A DNA stretch of 64,000 bases from Clostridia bacterium (GCA_017625435.1 JAGAKX010000005.1:1-64000), one strand, 5' to 3'. Positions 43,108-51,303 are shown, counted from the stretch's first letter. Notes: a model not told the origin generated them from the sequence alone. A program made the numbers and translations.

Positions 43108-45471
43108 ATGGAGATAGGTATTAATCAGGTAATCAACGACAGATATGAAATTCAGGAGATTATCGGTGTCGGCGGTATGTCAAGGGTTTATAAAGCCTAT
43201 GACCGCGTAGATGACAGAATTGTCGCACTTAAGGTGCTCAAGGACGAATATCTTGAGAATTACGAATACACAGCACGGTTCAAGAATGAATCAAGAGCTA
43301 TTTCTCTTCTTAATCATCCCAACGTTGTAAAGGTTTACGATGTTTGCTTCGGTGAAGATTTACAGTATATCGTAATGGAGCACGTTGAGGGTATAACTCT
43401 TAAAGAGTTTATTGAGCGTCAGAAGGTTCTTGACTGGAAGGAAGCTCTTATTGTTACCGTGCAGATTCTTAAGGCGCTTTCCCATGCTCATGATAAGGGT
43501 GTTATTCACAGGGATATCAAGCCTCAGAATATTCTTCTGCTGCCGAATGCTACAATAAAGGTAACTGATTTCGGCATTGCATCCTTTAAGCGCGGTGAAA
43601 TCAAGTCTCCCGTTGAATCAGGAGCTATCGGATCTGTACATTACGTAAGCCCCGAGCAGGCACAGGGAGAATATACCGATGAAAAATCTGATATTTACTC
43701 CGTCGGTATTGTTCTTTACGAAATGCTTACGGGAAAAACTCCTTTTAACGGTGCAAGTGATGAGGATATTGCTCTTATGCATGTTCAGCGTGAACCCGTG
43801 AATCCCACCGTATTTAATCCCGCAATCCCCGTAGGCCTTGAGCAGATATGCTTAAGAGCTATGCAGAAGCAGCCCGGCAACAGATATCAGTCTGCAGCAG
43901 AGTTCCTTTTGGACCTTGACGAATTCAGAAAGAATCCCGATATTGTGTTCGATTATCAGTATTTTATTGACAAAAATCCTACCAAGTTCATTTCAACAAA
44001 TATGCCTTCGGCTCCTCTTGACGAGGATGACGAGTATTACGATGAATATGATGATGAGGAAGATGAGGATACAAGAAACTCCCTGCTTCCCGTGCTTATC
44101 GGTGCCGCGGTGGCACTTGTTGTAGTAATCGGTATTGTTATATTTGCAGTATTCGGAAGCTCAATGGGTTCATCAGGCGGAAATGATGGCAGCTTCCTTG
44201 ATAAAATTGACATTTTCGGCATTTTCTCAAAGGATGAGATAGAGGTTCCCAATTTTATAAATATGGACTTTGATGAAATCCTTGAAAAGTATCCCGAGCT
44301 TGCTATTGAGAATCCTCCTCAGTATGAATACAACTCAAATTATGAGGACGGACACGTATGCGACCAGTATCCCGAGGCCGGGGAAAAGGTATCAAAGGAT
44401 ACGGTGCTTAAGCTTACTGTTGCTACAAGCGTTGAAATGGTTCTTGTTCAGGATGTTACAGGCGAAAAATCTATTGAAGCCGAAGCAATTCTCCGCGCAT
44501 CCGGTCTTGTTGTAGAGCTTATACCTCTTGTTGATGAAACAAGGGATGAGGGACTTGTTATTTATACCGAGCCTGCAGGCAATAAGTATACAGCATACAA
44601 GGGAACTGTTTATGTTTACTATGCAACGGGAAAGAATGACACAGGTACAGTAAGGGTTCCTAATACTGTCGGTTATGAGCTTGAGGCTGCAAAGAGAAAG
44701 ATTCTTGCCGCAGGTCTTACTGTCGGTGCAATTACGCAGGGCGCAAGTGATCCTTCACTTAAAGGCTTCGTTATAAGCCAGACTCCCGATCCTACTATTG
44801 CAGTAAATGCAGGTATAAACGTAAATCTTGTTATCGGTAACGGTATTCCCTCTACGAATACAGCTATCTTCACAATTTCTCTTCCTTCTCTTCCCGGCGG
44901 AACAAAGGGCACAATCAAGACATATCTTAATGATACAGCGTATGATTCAATTGAGGGTGTTTCCTTTAACGGTGAGAGCTATCAGCTCAGCTTTACGGGC
45001 TCTGATAAAGAGAATTCCTTCAGGATTTACTGTGATGCCGTTCTTATATATACCGGTGATATCGACTTTACCACAACACCTCCCACATTCTCTAATGTTC
45101 ACGGCTACCAGTTCTCAACTAAGGCTCCCGTTCCCAACGTTCAGGGAATGACGCAGAGTGCCGCTGAGGCAGCTCTTGCTGCAGCAGGCTTCAATAAGGT
45201 TAAGGTTAATACCGAGGTCAGCGATACTGTTCCTGCAGGTGTTGTAATTTCTCAGTCGCCCATTTACAGTGAAACTGCAAAATATTCAACCGCCACAATT
45301 ATAACTATTGTTGTAAGCGAAGGCGGAAGCGGAGTGCTTCCTCCTGCTGAAGAATCCACAGGACCTTCCGTTGAGGATACAACCTCTCCTGTCATACCTC
45401 CCTCAGAGGAAACAACCGGAGCTGTTACACCTCCCCCCTCCGGAGGGACTGAAGTACCCTCAGGGGAATAA
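43108..45471 (+). CDS. prkC: PASTA-domain serine/threonine protein kinase PrkC
   Basis: Transmembrane kinase that senses peptidoglycan fragments and controls wall growth, dormancy exit and translation. The kinase domain (about 1-270) has the Gly loop IGVGGMSRVYKAY near 20, catalytic HRDIKPQN near 134 and DFGIA near 153. An acidic stretch near 310-325 precedes the TM helix (about 326-350). Three consecutive PASTA-like units (about 375-575) are followed by a non-PASTA beta-rich segment (about 575-665) and one more PASTA unit (about 672-740) before a Pro/Thr/Glu-rich tail. The 787-residue length exceeds the 600-700 usual in Firmicutes. Confidence 0.95.
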   Translation: MEIGINQVINDRYEIQEIIGVGGMSRVYKAYDRVDDRIVALKVLKDEYLENYEYTARFKNESRAISLLNHPNVVKVYDVCFGEDLQYIVMEHVEGITLKEFIERQKVLDWKEALIVTVQILKALSHAHDKGVIHRDIKPQNILLLPNATIKVTDFGIASFKRGEIKSPVESGAIGSVHYVSPEQAQGEYTDEKSDIYSVGIVLYEMLTGKTPFNGASDEDIALMHVQREPVNPTVFNPAIPVGLEQICLRAMQKQPGNRYQSAAEFLLDLDEFRKNPDIVFDYQYFIDKNPTKFISTNMPSAPLDEDDEYYDEYDDEEDEDTRNSLLPVLIGAAVALVVVIGIVIFAVFGSSMGSSGGNDGSFLDKIDIFGIFSKDEIEVPNFINMDFDEILEKYPELAIENPPQYEYNSNYEDGHVCDQYPEAGEKVSKDTVLKLTVATSVEMVLVQDVTGEKSIEAEAILRASGLVVELIPLVDETRDEGLVIYTEPAGNKYTAYKGTVYVYYATGKNDTGTVRVPNTVGYELEAAKRKILAAGLTVGAITQGASDPSLKGFVISQTPDPTIAVNAGINVNLVIGNGIPSTNTAIFTISLPSLPGGTKGTIKTYLNDTAYDSIEGVSFNGESYQLSFTGSDKENSFRIYCDAVLIYTGDIDFTTTPPTFSNVHGYQFSTKAPVPNVQGMTQSAAEAALAAAGFNKVKVNTEVSDTVPAGVVISQSPIYSETAKYSTATIITIVVSEGGSGVLPPAEESTGPSVEDTTSPVIPPSEETTGAVTPPPSGGTEVPSGE

Positions 45472-45495
45472 TTCTTAAAATTACGGAGTATTTGT

Positions 45496-46383
45496 ATGAA
45501 ACAAATTACCGGAAGAATAATTCAATCAATCAGCGGCTTTTACTTTGTTGAAGCCGCTGATGCGGTTTTTGAATGCAAGGCTAAAGGCAGCTTCAGGAAG
45601 AAGAATATCACACCTCTTGTAGGCGATAATGTCATTATTGAAACAGATGGCGAAAAGGGAACTGTTACGGAAATTCTTCCGAGAAAGAATTTTCTTATCC
45701 GCCCGCCCGTTGCTAATATTGACCGCCTCTTTATTGTTTCCTCCGTGCTTGACCCGAGGCCTAATCTTTATGTTATAGATAAGCTGAGTGCTTTTGCGGT
45801 ATTTCACGGTATTGAGCCGATAATTGTATTTTCAAAATCCGACCTTTCGGATACATCTCAGTATGAAGAGATTTATTCAAAGAGTAAAATTAAAACCGTC
45901 TGCTGTTCGTCTCTTAATAATGATGGCATAGATAAGATTGTAAGTCTTATTGACGGTAATGTATGTGCATTTACCGGAAACTCCGGTGTCGGAAAATCCA
46001 GTATCCTTAATGCAATTTCCCCGGAGCTGTCACTTGCAACTAATGAAACCAGCTCAAAGCTCGGACGGGGTAAGCATACCACAAGAACAGTCAGTCTTTA
46101 TAAAATAGGAGGCGGCTTTGTTGCCGATACTCCCGGATTCTCTTCCGTTGATTTTGAAAATTCCTCGGAAAGGATTTATAAGGACGAGCTTCCCGATTGT
46201 TTTCCTGAGTTCAGCGGTTTTGCCGATAATTGTAAGTTTTCTCTTTCCTGTTCTCATACATCAGATAAGGGATGCGCTGTGTTAAAGGCAGTTGAAGAGG
46301 GAATTATTTCTAAAGAGCGGCACGAAAGCTATGTTAAAATGTATGAAGAAGTGAAAAACTTCAAAAAATGGGAACAAATTTAG
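45496..46383 (+). CDS. rsgA: Ribosome small-subunit biogenesis GTPase RsgA
   Basis: Circularly permuted GTPase that checks late 30S assembly. An N-terminal OB fold (about 1-65) precedes the G domain with NIDRLFIVSS, a P-loop GNSGVGKSSILNAI near 161 and DTPGFSSVDF (G3) near 213. A C-terminal zinc site is made by CKFSLSCSHTSDKGC near 249. The 295-residue length is normal. It ends the prpC-prkC-rsgA block; rpe and thiN, usual next genes in Bacillus, are absent. Confidence 0.95.
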   Translation: MKQITGRIIQSISGFYFVEAADAVFECKAKGSFRKKNITPLVGDNVIIETDGEKGTVTEILPRKNFLIRPPVANIDRLFIVSSVLDPRPNLYVIDKLSAFAVFHGIEPIIVFSKSDLSDTSQYEEIYSKSKIKTVCCSSLNNDGIDKIVSLIDGNVCAFTGNSGVGKSSILNAISPELSLATNETSSKLGRGKHTTRTVSLYKIGGGFVADTPGFSSVDFENSSERIYKDELPDCFPEFSGFADNCKFSLSCSHTSDKGCAVLKAVEEGIISKERHESYVKMYEEVKNFKKWEQI

Positions 46384-46384
46384 T

Positions 46385-46470
46385 CTGACAGGCACTATCG
46401 TCCATACTCCTGCGTATTATTTACTGTGGTGATTTTACTGCAGCTGTCAGTATGCTTGAGGTGGAGTATG
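46385..46470 (+). promoter_or_regulatory. Interleaved inverted repeats in the leader of a small gene
   Basis: CTGACAG (46385-46391) is complementary to CTGTCAG (46444-46450), and CATACTCC (46403-46410) to GGAGTATG (46463-46470). The two pairs interleave as a pseudoknot would. The second pair covers the ribosome binding site and the start codon of the downstream 48-residue gene. Confidence 0.4.
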
Positions 46471-46614
46471 AGAAGACGAAATTGTTCCAAGGGATTCATT
46501 GTTATAAGCTTCGGTGCAGGTTTGTTTCTTGCATATTGTTTTCCCACAAAATTTCTTATAATTGCGCTGGCGGTACTCCTGATAGCGGCAGGTTTTATTC
46601 TTCTCAGATGCTGA
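46468..46614 (+). CDS. Small hydrophobic membrane protein (48 residues)
   Basis: Function unknown. The protein starts MRRRNCSKG, a basic Cys-containing N-terminus, then has two short hydrophobic stretches (about 10-20 and 26-45) and ends FILLRC. Small proteins of this layout are common in Clostridia and carry no characterised activity. The ATG at 46468 follows GAGGTGGAG with 6 nt spacing; a longer in-frame start at 46426 (a 62-residue product) adds a region with no ribosome binding site. It lies between rsgA and the spoVM candidate, 16 nt before the latter, so cotranscription is likely. Confidence 0.65.
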   Translation: MRRRNCSKGFIVISFGAGLFLAYCFPTKFLIIALAVLLIAAGFILLRC

Positions 46615-46630
46615 CGAAGGAGGCGACAGT

Positions 46631-46699
46631 ATGCGGATATTTGTTTTCAGCAGTCCTGCAATAGTAAGAAAATTATTCAGATTATTTTATAAGGATTAA
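46631..46699 (+). CDS. spoVM: SpoVM-like amphipathic peptide (22 residues)
   Basis: Probable spore-coat anchoring peptide. SpoVM in Bacillus is a 26-residue amphipathic helix that binds the curved forespore membrane. This ORF begins MRIFVFSSPA and ends FRLFYKD, with proline at position 9 as in SpoVM, a basic-hydrophobic amphipathic pattern and a terminal Lys-Asp. A strong GGAGG (46619-46623) lies 7 nt upstream. Its place after prkC-rsgA matches the Bacillus prpC-prkC-rsgA-rpe-thiN-spoVM order. It is shorter than the Bacillus peptide by four residues, so the assignment rests on motif and position together. Confidence 0.7.
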   Translation: MRIFVFSSPAIVRKLFRLFYKD

Positions 46700-46707
46700 A
46701 TGTTTTT

Positions 46708-47499
46708 ATGAAAATTAAAAGGATAGAGCTCCAAAAGCTTAAAAACACCCGTGAGTTTGGCGGTTATCCTACCGTTGACGGCAGGTCTGTAAAGCATAAT
46801 ATGCTGATACGAAGCGGACAATTGTCAAAAGCTACGGACAATGACATTAAGAAACTTACAGAAAAGTATAATCTTAAAACCGTAATTGATTTGCGTATTG
46901 ATGCGGAAATCAAAGAAAAGCCCGATAATCTTACACCTGATATAAACTATATAAGAGTTCCGCTGCTCGATAAGGCATATCTTGGTATTACAAGAGATGA
47001 ATATTCGCTGAGCTCCTGGTTTAACCTTTTTGATGATAAATCGAGAAGGCCTGAGGATATATTCTTTGATATGTACGAAATGCTTGTTTTCGGTGAGAGA
47101 TCCAAGACACTTATTCCGGAGGTATTTTCAATTTTCTCAGGAGACAATGAAGCAGTTCTCTGGCATTGCAGCGCAGGGAAGGACAGGGTAGGGATTGTAT
47201 CTATGCTTATTCTTCTTGCTCTTGGGGTTGAAGAAGAGGTCATTGTCAGGGATTTTATTGCAACAAACCGTTTTTCTGCGGCAGAAATTATAAAGACAAG
47301 GGTTTTTGCTCCCTTTGTTATTAAAAACAGATGGCACAGAAAATGTCTTGCAGTACTTATGGGTGTTAAAAGGGAATATATGGAGAGGCTTCTTTACCGT
47401 ATTCATAATGACTACTCCGATATTTTTGAATTTTTTGAAAAAGTATATTCTATTGATAGGGAAACAATTCTGAAGCTCAGAGAAAAATATCTTCAGTAA
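46708..47499 (+). CDS. Tyrosine-protein phosphatase (Y_phosphatase3 type)
   Basis: 263-residue cytosolic phosphatase. The catalytic loop WHCSAGKDRVGIVSM (CX5R, Cys154 and Arg160) is preceded by RVPLLDKAYLGITRDEYSLS. The N-terminus contains NTREFGGYPTVDGRSVKHNMLIRSGQLS, characteristic of the MptpB-like tyrosine/phosphoinositide phosphatase group. The substrate is not known. The ATG follows AAGGATT at some distance. It opens the accessory sugar block and is probably cotranscribed with the GH43 gene 11 nt downstream. Confidence 0.88.
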   Translation: MKIKRIELQKLKNTREFGGYPTVDGRSVKHNMLIRSGQLSKATDNDIKKLTEKYNLKTVIDLRIDAEIKEKPDNLTPDINYIRVPLLDKAYLGITRDEYSLSSWFNLFDDKSRRPEDIFFDMYEMLVFGERSKTLIPEVFSIFSGDNEAVLWHCSAGKDRVGIVSMLILLALGVEEEVIVRDFIATNRFSAAEIIKTRVFAPFVIKNRWHRKCLAVLMGVKREYMERLLYRIHNDYSDIFEFFEKVYSIDRETILKLREKYLQ

Positions 47500-47510
47500 A
47501 GGATGTTTAT

Positions 47511-48362
47511 ATGAAAAACTGTGATATCAACATAAGAGACCCCTTTGTGCTTGTGAAGGACGGCAAGTATTATCTTTACGGCACAAGAGCTAAGGATTTC
47601 GGTATTTCTACCGGCGGATTTGATGTGTACACCGGAACAGATCTCGAAAACTGGAGTGAGCCCGTTCAGATATTCAATTCGGCAAAATTCGGTATGAATT
47701 CAAGCTCCAACTGGGCCCCCGAGGTCCACGAATTCAAGGGTAAGTATTACATTTTTGCAACCTTCGAGCAGGAAAACGGAATGAGAGGAACTTATTCGCT
47801 CGTATGTGACACTCCCGACGGTGAATTTGTCCCTTGTTCACCGAAGGCTCTCACTCCTTCGGACTGGTGGAGTCTGGACGGAACCCTTTATGTTGATAAT
47901 GACGGTGTGCCTTATCTTGTATTCTGCCACGAGCATGTGCAGATTCTGAACGGTTCGGTCTGCTATATAAGGCTTAATGATTCCCTTACTGAGGCAATAG
48001 GGGAGCCTGTATTATTATTCAAGGGCTCTGATGCATACGGAGCAAGGCCTAACTCTGAGCACAGATATGTTACAGACGGCCCCTTTATGTACAGAGGACT
48101 TAATAACAGGCTTTATATGATATGGTCCAGTACGGTGAATCATCAGTACTATCAGTGTATTGCTGTGTCTGATAACGGTAATATAGACGGTAACTGGATT
48201 CAGCTTGAGCCTATATTTACAAAGGACGGCGGTCACGGTATGGTTTTTCGTGATTTTGAAGGGAAGCTTAAGCTTACTCTTCACTGTCCGAACCGTTCAC
48301 TTTCTGAAAAGCCTGTTTTCTTCAATCTCAGAGATACGGGAGAAACATTAATTATAGAATAA
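47511..48362 (+). CDS. Glycoside hydrolase family 43-like protein
   Basis: Five-bladed beta-propeller enzyme, probably an exo- or oligosaccharide-active arabinofuranosidase or xylosidase. The 283-residue product has NIRDPFVLVKDGKYYLYGTR near 5-24 with the catalytic-base Asp, an acidic SNWAPEVHEFKGKYYIFATFE near 64-84, and SLDGTLYVDNDGVPYLVF near 121. It has no signal peptide, so it probably acts in the cytosol on imported oligosaccharides. No transporter is adjacent. Sequence resolution does not fix the substrate. Confidence 0.8.
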   Translation: MKNCDINIRDPFVLVKDGKYYLYGTRAKDFGISTGGFDVYTGTDLENWSEPVQIFNSAKFGMNSSSNWAPEVHEFKGKYYIFATFEQENGMRGTYSLVCDTPDGEFVPCSPKALTPSDWWSLDGTLYVDNDGVPYLVFCHEHVQILNGSVCYIRLNDSLTEAIGEPVLLFKGSDAYGARPNSEHRYVTDGPFMYRGLNNRLYMIWSSTVNHQYYQCIAVSDNGNIDGNWIQLEPIFTKDGGHGMVFRDFEGKLKLTLHCPNRSLSEKPVFFNLRDTGETLIIE

Positions 48363-48367
48363 AAGAT

Positions 48368-48391
48368 CGGCAGTCACTCAGGTGACTGCCG
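48368..48391. terminator. Convergent hairpin terminator
   Basis: A perfect 10-bp stem CGGCAGTCAC/GTGACTGCCG (48368-48377 with 48382-48391) with a 4-nt loop separates the ends of the GH43 gene and the DapA-family gene. On the minus strand it is followed by a T-rich GATCTTTTATT. Confidence 0.8.
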
Positions 48392-48407
48392 TTAACTGTT
48401 ATTTGAA

Positions 48408-49325
48408 TTAATAGATTAATTTCTTGAAATCCTTTGTAAGCTCATACATCTGTTTGATTTCAGCCATACGGTTAGGTGTGAATTCAGCCTTGTTTCTTGC
48501 ACGGCTGTCGATGTTGATATCAATGCCGTCAAGTGACAGATAGTATTTTGCATTTACGGGGTAGCACTGACATTCCGCAACGGAGAAAAAGCCTGCGAAA
48601 TTCTGAAGCTTTTCAGCCTTTTCGGGCTCAGTTTTCCAACAATTACAAAGGTCAGCATAAATCTCAGGGTGGAAGTTTGCCATAACTCCCGAGAAGCCTG
48701 CACAGCCGATTTTAAGTGAATCGAGAAGTGTTGCGGAGTTTGCGTTGTAAATCTTAAGCTCAGAGCCCTTGACTGCATCAAGCTTTTTCTGAATCATATC
48801 AATGTCACAGCAGGTGTCCTTAAGGAACTGGTATTTTCCTGTTTCTGCCATTCTCTCCAGAACATAAGGCGTGAGAATTCTCTTATAGGGATAAGGACAT
48901 TCGTAAACACCGAGACCGATTTCGGGAATATTTGAAGCTACATATTCCATATTTTTAAGAAGAATGTCATCATCCTCGTCAGCTTTTGCAAAACGGTTTG
49001 AAATGAAAACATAGGAATCTATACCGCAGTCAATGAATGCCTTTGCTTCATTAATCTGTGTATCGAGATCATCGGCAGTATGACCGCTTGCAACAATTGC
49101 AAGGTCTGCAGGCTTATGTGCCATAATGAATTTCAGAAGTTCAAGCTTTTCTTCAAAGGAAAGGAAGAATATTTCGCTTGACTGACATATTGCAAAAATT
49201 CCTGCAACTCCTCTTTCTTTGTACCAATGAAGAAGCTGTTCAACCGCATTGTAGTCAATCTTATTGTCTGTTGTATAGGGTGTAATCATTGTGGGATATA
49301 CACCGTTGGGAATTGATTTGATCAT
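48408..49325 (-). CDS. DapA/NanA-family lyase or aldolase
   Basis: Class I aldolase-like TIM-barrel protein of 305 residues that forms a Schiff base on Lys169 (FLKDTC) with partner Tyr141 (GVYECPYPY). The usual GTTGE or GSTGE motif is instead CQSSE at 47-51, so the substrate is probably neither aspartate semialdehyde nor N-acetylneuraminate with certainty. The minus-strand ATG is preceded by GGAGG and a promoter at 49355-49382. It may split a keto-acid sugar in the accessory block. The exact reaction is unknown. Confidence 0.82.
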   Translation of the reverse strand: MIKSIPNGVYPTMITPYTTDNKIDYNAVEQLLHWYKERGVAGIFAICQSSEIFFLSFEEKLELLKFIMAHKPADLAIVASGHTADDLDTQINEAKAFIDCGIDSYVFISNRFAKADEDDDILLKNMEYVASNIPEIGLGVYECPYPYKRILTPYVLERMAETGKYQFLKDTCCDIDMIQKKLDAVKGSELKIYNANSATLLDSLKIGCAGFSGVMANFHPEIYADLCNCWKTEPEKAEKLQNFAGFFSVAECQCYPVNAKYYLSLDGIDINIDSRARNKAEFTPNRMAEIKQMYELTKDFKKLIY

Positions 49326-49354
49326 ACTAATAAACCTCCGTCATTTATAATTAG

Positions 49355-49382
49355 AGTATAATACTTTTCACGGATTTGTCAA
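49355..49382 (-). promoter_or_regulatory. Promoter of the DapA-family gene
   Basis: On the minus strand TTGACA (49377-49382), 16 nt, TATACT (49355-49360). Confidence 0.7.
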
Positions 49383-49396
49383 TAAACAGGAATGTA

Positions 49397-49425
49397 TTGA
49401 AAAATAAAAATATTAGTGTTAAAAT
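49397..49425 (+). promoter_or_regulatory. Promoter of the HAD phosphatase gene
   Basis: TTGAAA (49397-49402), 17 nt, TAAAAT (49420-49425). It is divergent from the DapA-family promoter, only 15 nt away. Confidence 0.7.
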
Positions 49426-49443
49426 TACAGCGAGGTGATTCCC

Positions 49444-50256
49444 ATGGGAATTTTTGACGGTTATCTGCTGGCATCCGATTTTGACGGTACACTTACCGGC
49501 TCTGACGGCAATATACGCGAAAACAATATTGATGCAATTAAATACTTTATAAGAGAAGGCGGATTCTTTACAATATCCACGGGGAGGACCAGAGAAGGCT
49601 TTCATAAGTATTCAGAGACAATTATAAATGCCCCCGTTCTTCTCGGCAACGGAGCTATGGCATACGATTATAAGACGGAGAAGATTGCTTTTACCAATGC
49701 CATAGGCGTTGAAAATATTGATGCTCTTAACAGAATGATTGCAGAGCACCCTTATCTCGGTACAGAGCTTTATACTGCTGACGGACGGGTTTTTGTTATA
49801 AATAAAAACGAAGCAAATCTCAGACATTTTGATGCTCTGAAGCTTGCTTCCTTTAGTGATGCAGAAAAATTTTCCGAGGATATGTTTCCTATTGTGAAGG
49901 TTATGGTCAGTGCAGGGGAGAGAGCAAAGAAACTGCAGGAATATTTTGACAGAACGGATATGTGCTCAATGAAATACATTCCCACAAGAGGTTCCTTTGT
50001 GGAAATTCTCTCAGCCTCTTCCGGCAAAGGAAATGCTCTTCATCAGTTGGCAGATTATCTCGGCGTTGAGAAAAGCAAGGCATTCTGTATCGGTGACGGC
50101 TCAAATGATACGGATATGCTCGAAGCAGCAGAAACAAGCTTCTGTCCTTCAAGCGGTGAGGAGCTTGCACGCAATGCGGCAAAGGTAATTGTATGCTCAT
50201 CCGATGAAGGCTGTGTAGCTGATGCTATCGGATATATAGAAAAGAATCTTACTTAA
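49444..50256 (+). CDS. HAD-superfamily Cof-type phosphatase
   Basis: Probable sugar-phosphate or nucleotide phosphatase of 270 residues. Motif I is ASDFDGTLTGSDG near 9-21 (nucleophile Asp), motif II a TG in FTISTGRTREGF near 43, and motif IV GDGSNDTDMLEAA near 216. A C2-type cap domain occupies about 85-190. The start is ATG 49444 with GAGGTGAT upstream; the in-frame GTG at 49435 lies in that site. The stop overlaps the end of the converging oxidoreductase gene. Confidence 0.88.
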   Translation: MGIFDGYLLASDFDGTLTGSDGNIRENNIDAIKYFIREGGFFTISTGRTREGFHKYSETIINAPVLLGNGAMAYDYKTEKIAFTNAIGVENIDALNRMIAEHPYLGTELYTADGRVFVINKNEANLRHFDALKLASFSDAEKFSEDMFPIVKVMVSAGERAKKLQEYFDRTDMCSMKYIPTRGSFVEILSASSGKGNALHQLADYLGVEKSKAFCIGDGSNDTDMLEAAETSFCPSSGEELARNAAKVIVCSSDEGCVADAIGYIEKNLT

Positions 50257-51230
50257 AAGAGAAACGCATTGTCCCTTCTTATTGTGTCGCAGCACTCTCT
50301 TACCGTAAGAGCAGTTTCTTTTACAAAGATATAACTTTTGTCTGAATAATCTTTATTATCGCACATTCTTTTGAAGAATTTTATTTCTCCGCTCATAATT
50401 TCGTCACGGGAAACCTCGTCGGGTATAAGGCACTCGGTCTGTTCTTTATGTTTAAAGTACGTGCCTGTAAGCTGTGAAACGGATTCAATTAAAATTGTAC
50501 CTGTGTCACCGATAATTTCGGAATGTGAATAGGTCTGTCCGACCTTTGAGTAATTAAGCACTGCAGATTTGTCGCTGTATCTGAAGATTGCAGTACCTGC
50601 CGCATCGCAGCTGTTAGGAAGAAATACGGTGTCTGAGATTATTTTTTCAGGTTTCCCGAATAAACCGACTGTGAGATAGAGATTATATACACCGATATCC
50701 ATAAGACAGCCTGTGTGCATTTCGGGATTGAATATGTTGGGATTCTTACCTTCAATGTACAAAGGATATTTTGAGGATAACTGACAGAAATCAAAGTGTG
50801 CGGAACGGATATTCCCGATTCTGCCGAGATTCTCTCTGATTGCATTAAAACCGTCTGCGTGAATTGTCATTATTGCTTCGCAGTAAATGAGATTTTTCTG
50901 CTCTGCAAGGGCAATCAATTCTTCCATTTGTTCCTTTGTGGTTGTTGCGGGCTTTTCGCAGATTACATTTTTGCCTTTCAGAAGAAAAAGCTTGCTTTGT
51001 TCATAATGGCAGACATTGGGACTTGCAATATAGACTGCATCAAAACAGTCGCTTTCTGCCATTTTATAAATGTCGGTAAAGAATGTACCGCAGCTGTGTT
51101 TTTTTGCAAATTCAGCCGCTTTTTCTTCGCTTCTTGAATATACGGCAGCGAGTGTCATATCTTCAACAGTATTTGCAGCGGAAATGAATTTTTCAGTTAT
51201 CCATGATGTGCCGATAGTCGCATATTTCAT
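50253..51230 (-). CDS. Gfo/Idh/MocA-family oxidoreductase
   Basis: NAD(P)-dependent sugar or inositol dehydrogenase-like protein of 325 residues. The Rossmann opening is ATIGTSWITEKF near 4-15, lacking the usual second Gly of GxGxxG. The cofactor/substrate signature CEKPATTTKEQME is near 92, and the C-terminal GFO_IDH_MocA alpha/beta domain contains HTGCLMDIGVYNLYL near 170. GGAGAAA lies before the ATG. It converges on the HAD gene with a 4-nt overlap (50253-50256). The substrate is not known. Confidence 0.87.
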   Translation of the reverse strand: MKYATIGTSWITEKFISAANTVEDMTLAAVYSRSEEKAAEFAKKHSCGTFFTDIYKMAESDCFDAVYIASPNVCHYEQSKLFLLKGKNVICEKPATTTKEQMEELIALAEQKNLIYCEAIMTIHADGFNAIRENLGRIGNIRSAHFDFCQLSSKYPLYIEGKNPNIFNPEMHTGCLMDIGVYNLYLTVGLFGKPEKIISDTVFLPNSCDAAGTAIFRYSDKSAVLNYSKVGQTYSHSEIIGDTGTILIESVSQLTGTYFKHKEQTECLIPDEVSRDEIMSGEIKFFKRMCDNKDYSDKSYIFVKETALTVRECCDTIRRDNAFLF

Positions 51231-51303
51231 AAAGTAAATTTCTCCGTATGTTTGTTATTAAAATAAATATAACACAAATTTCAAAAAAATAATATACTTT
51301 ATA

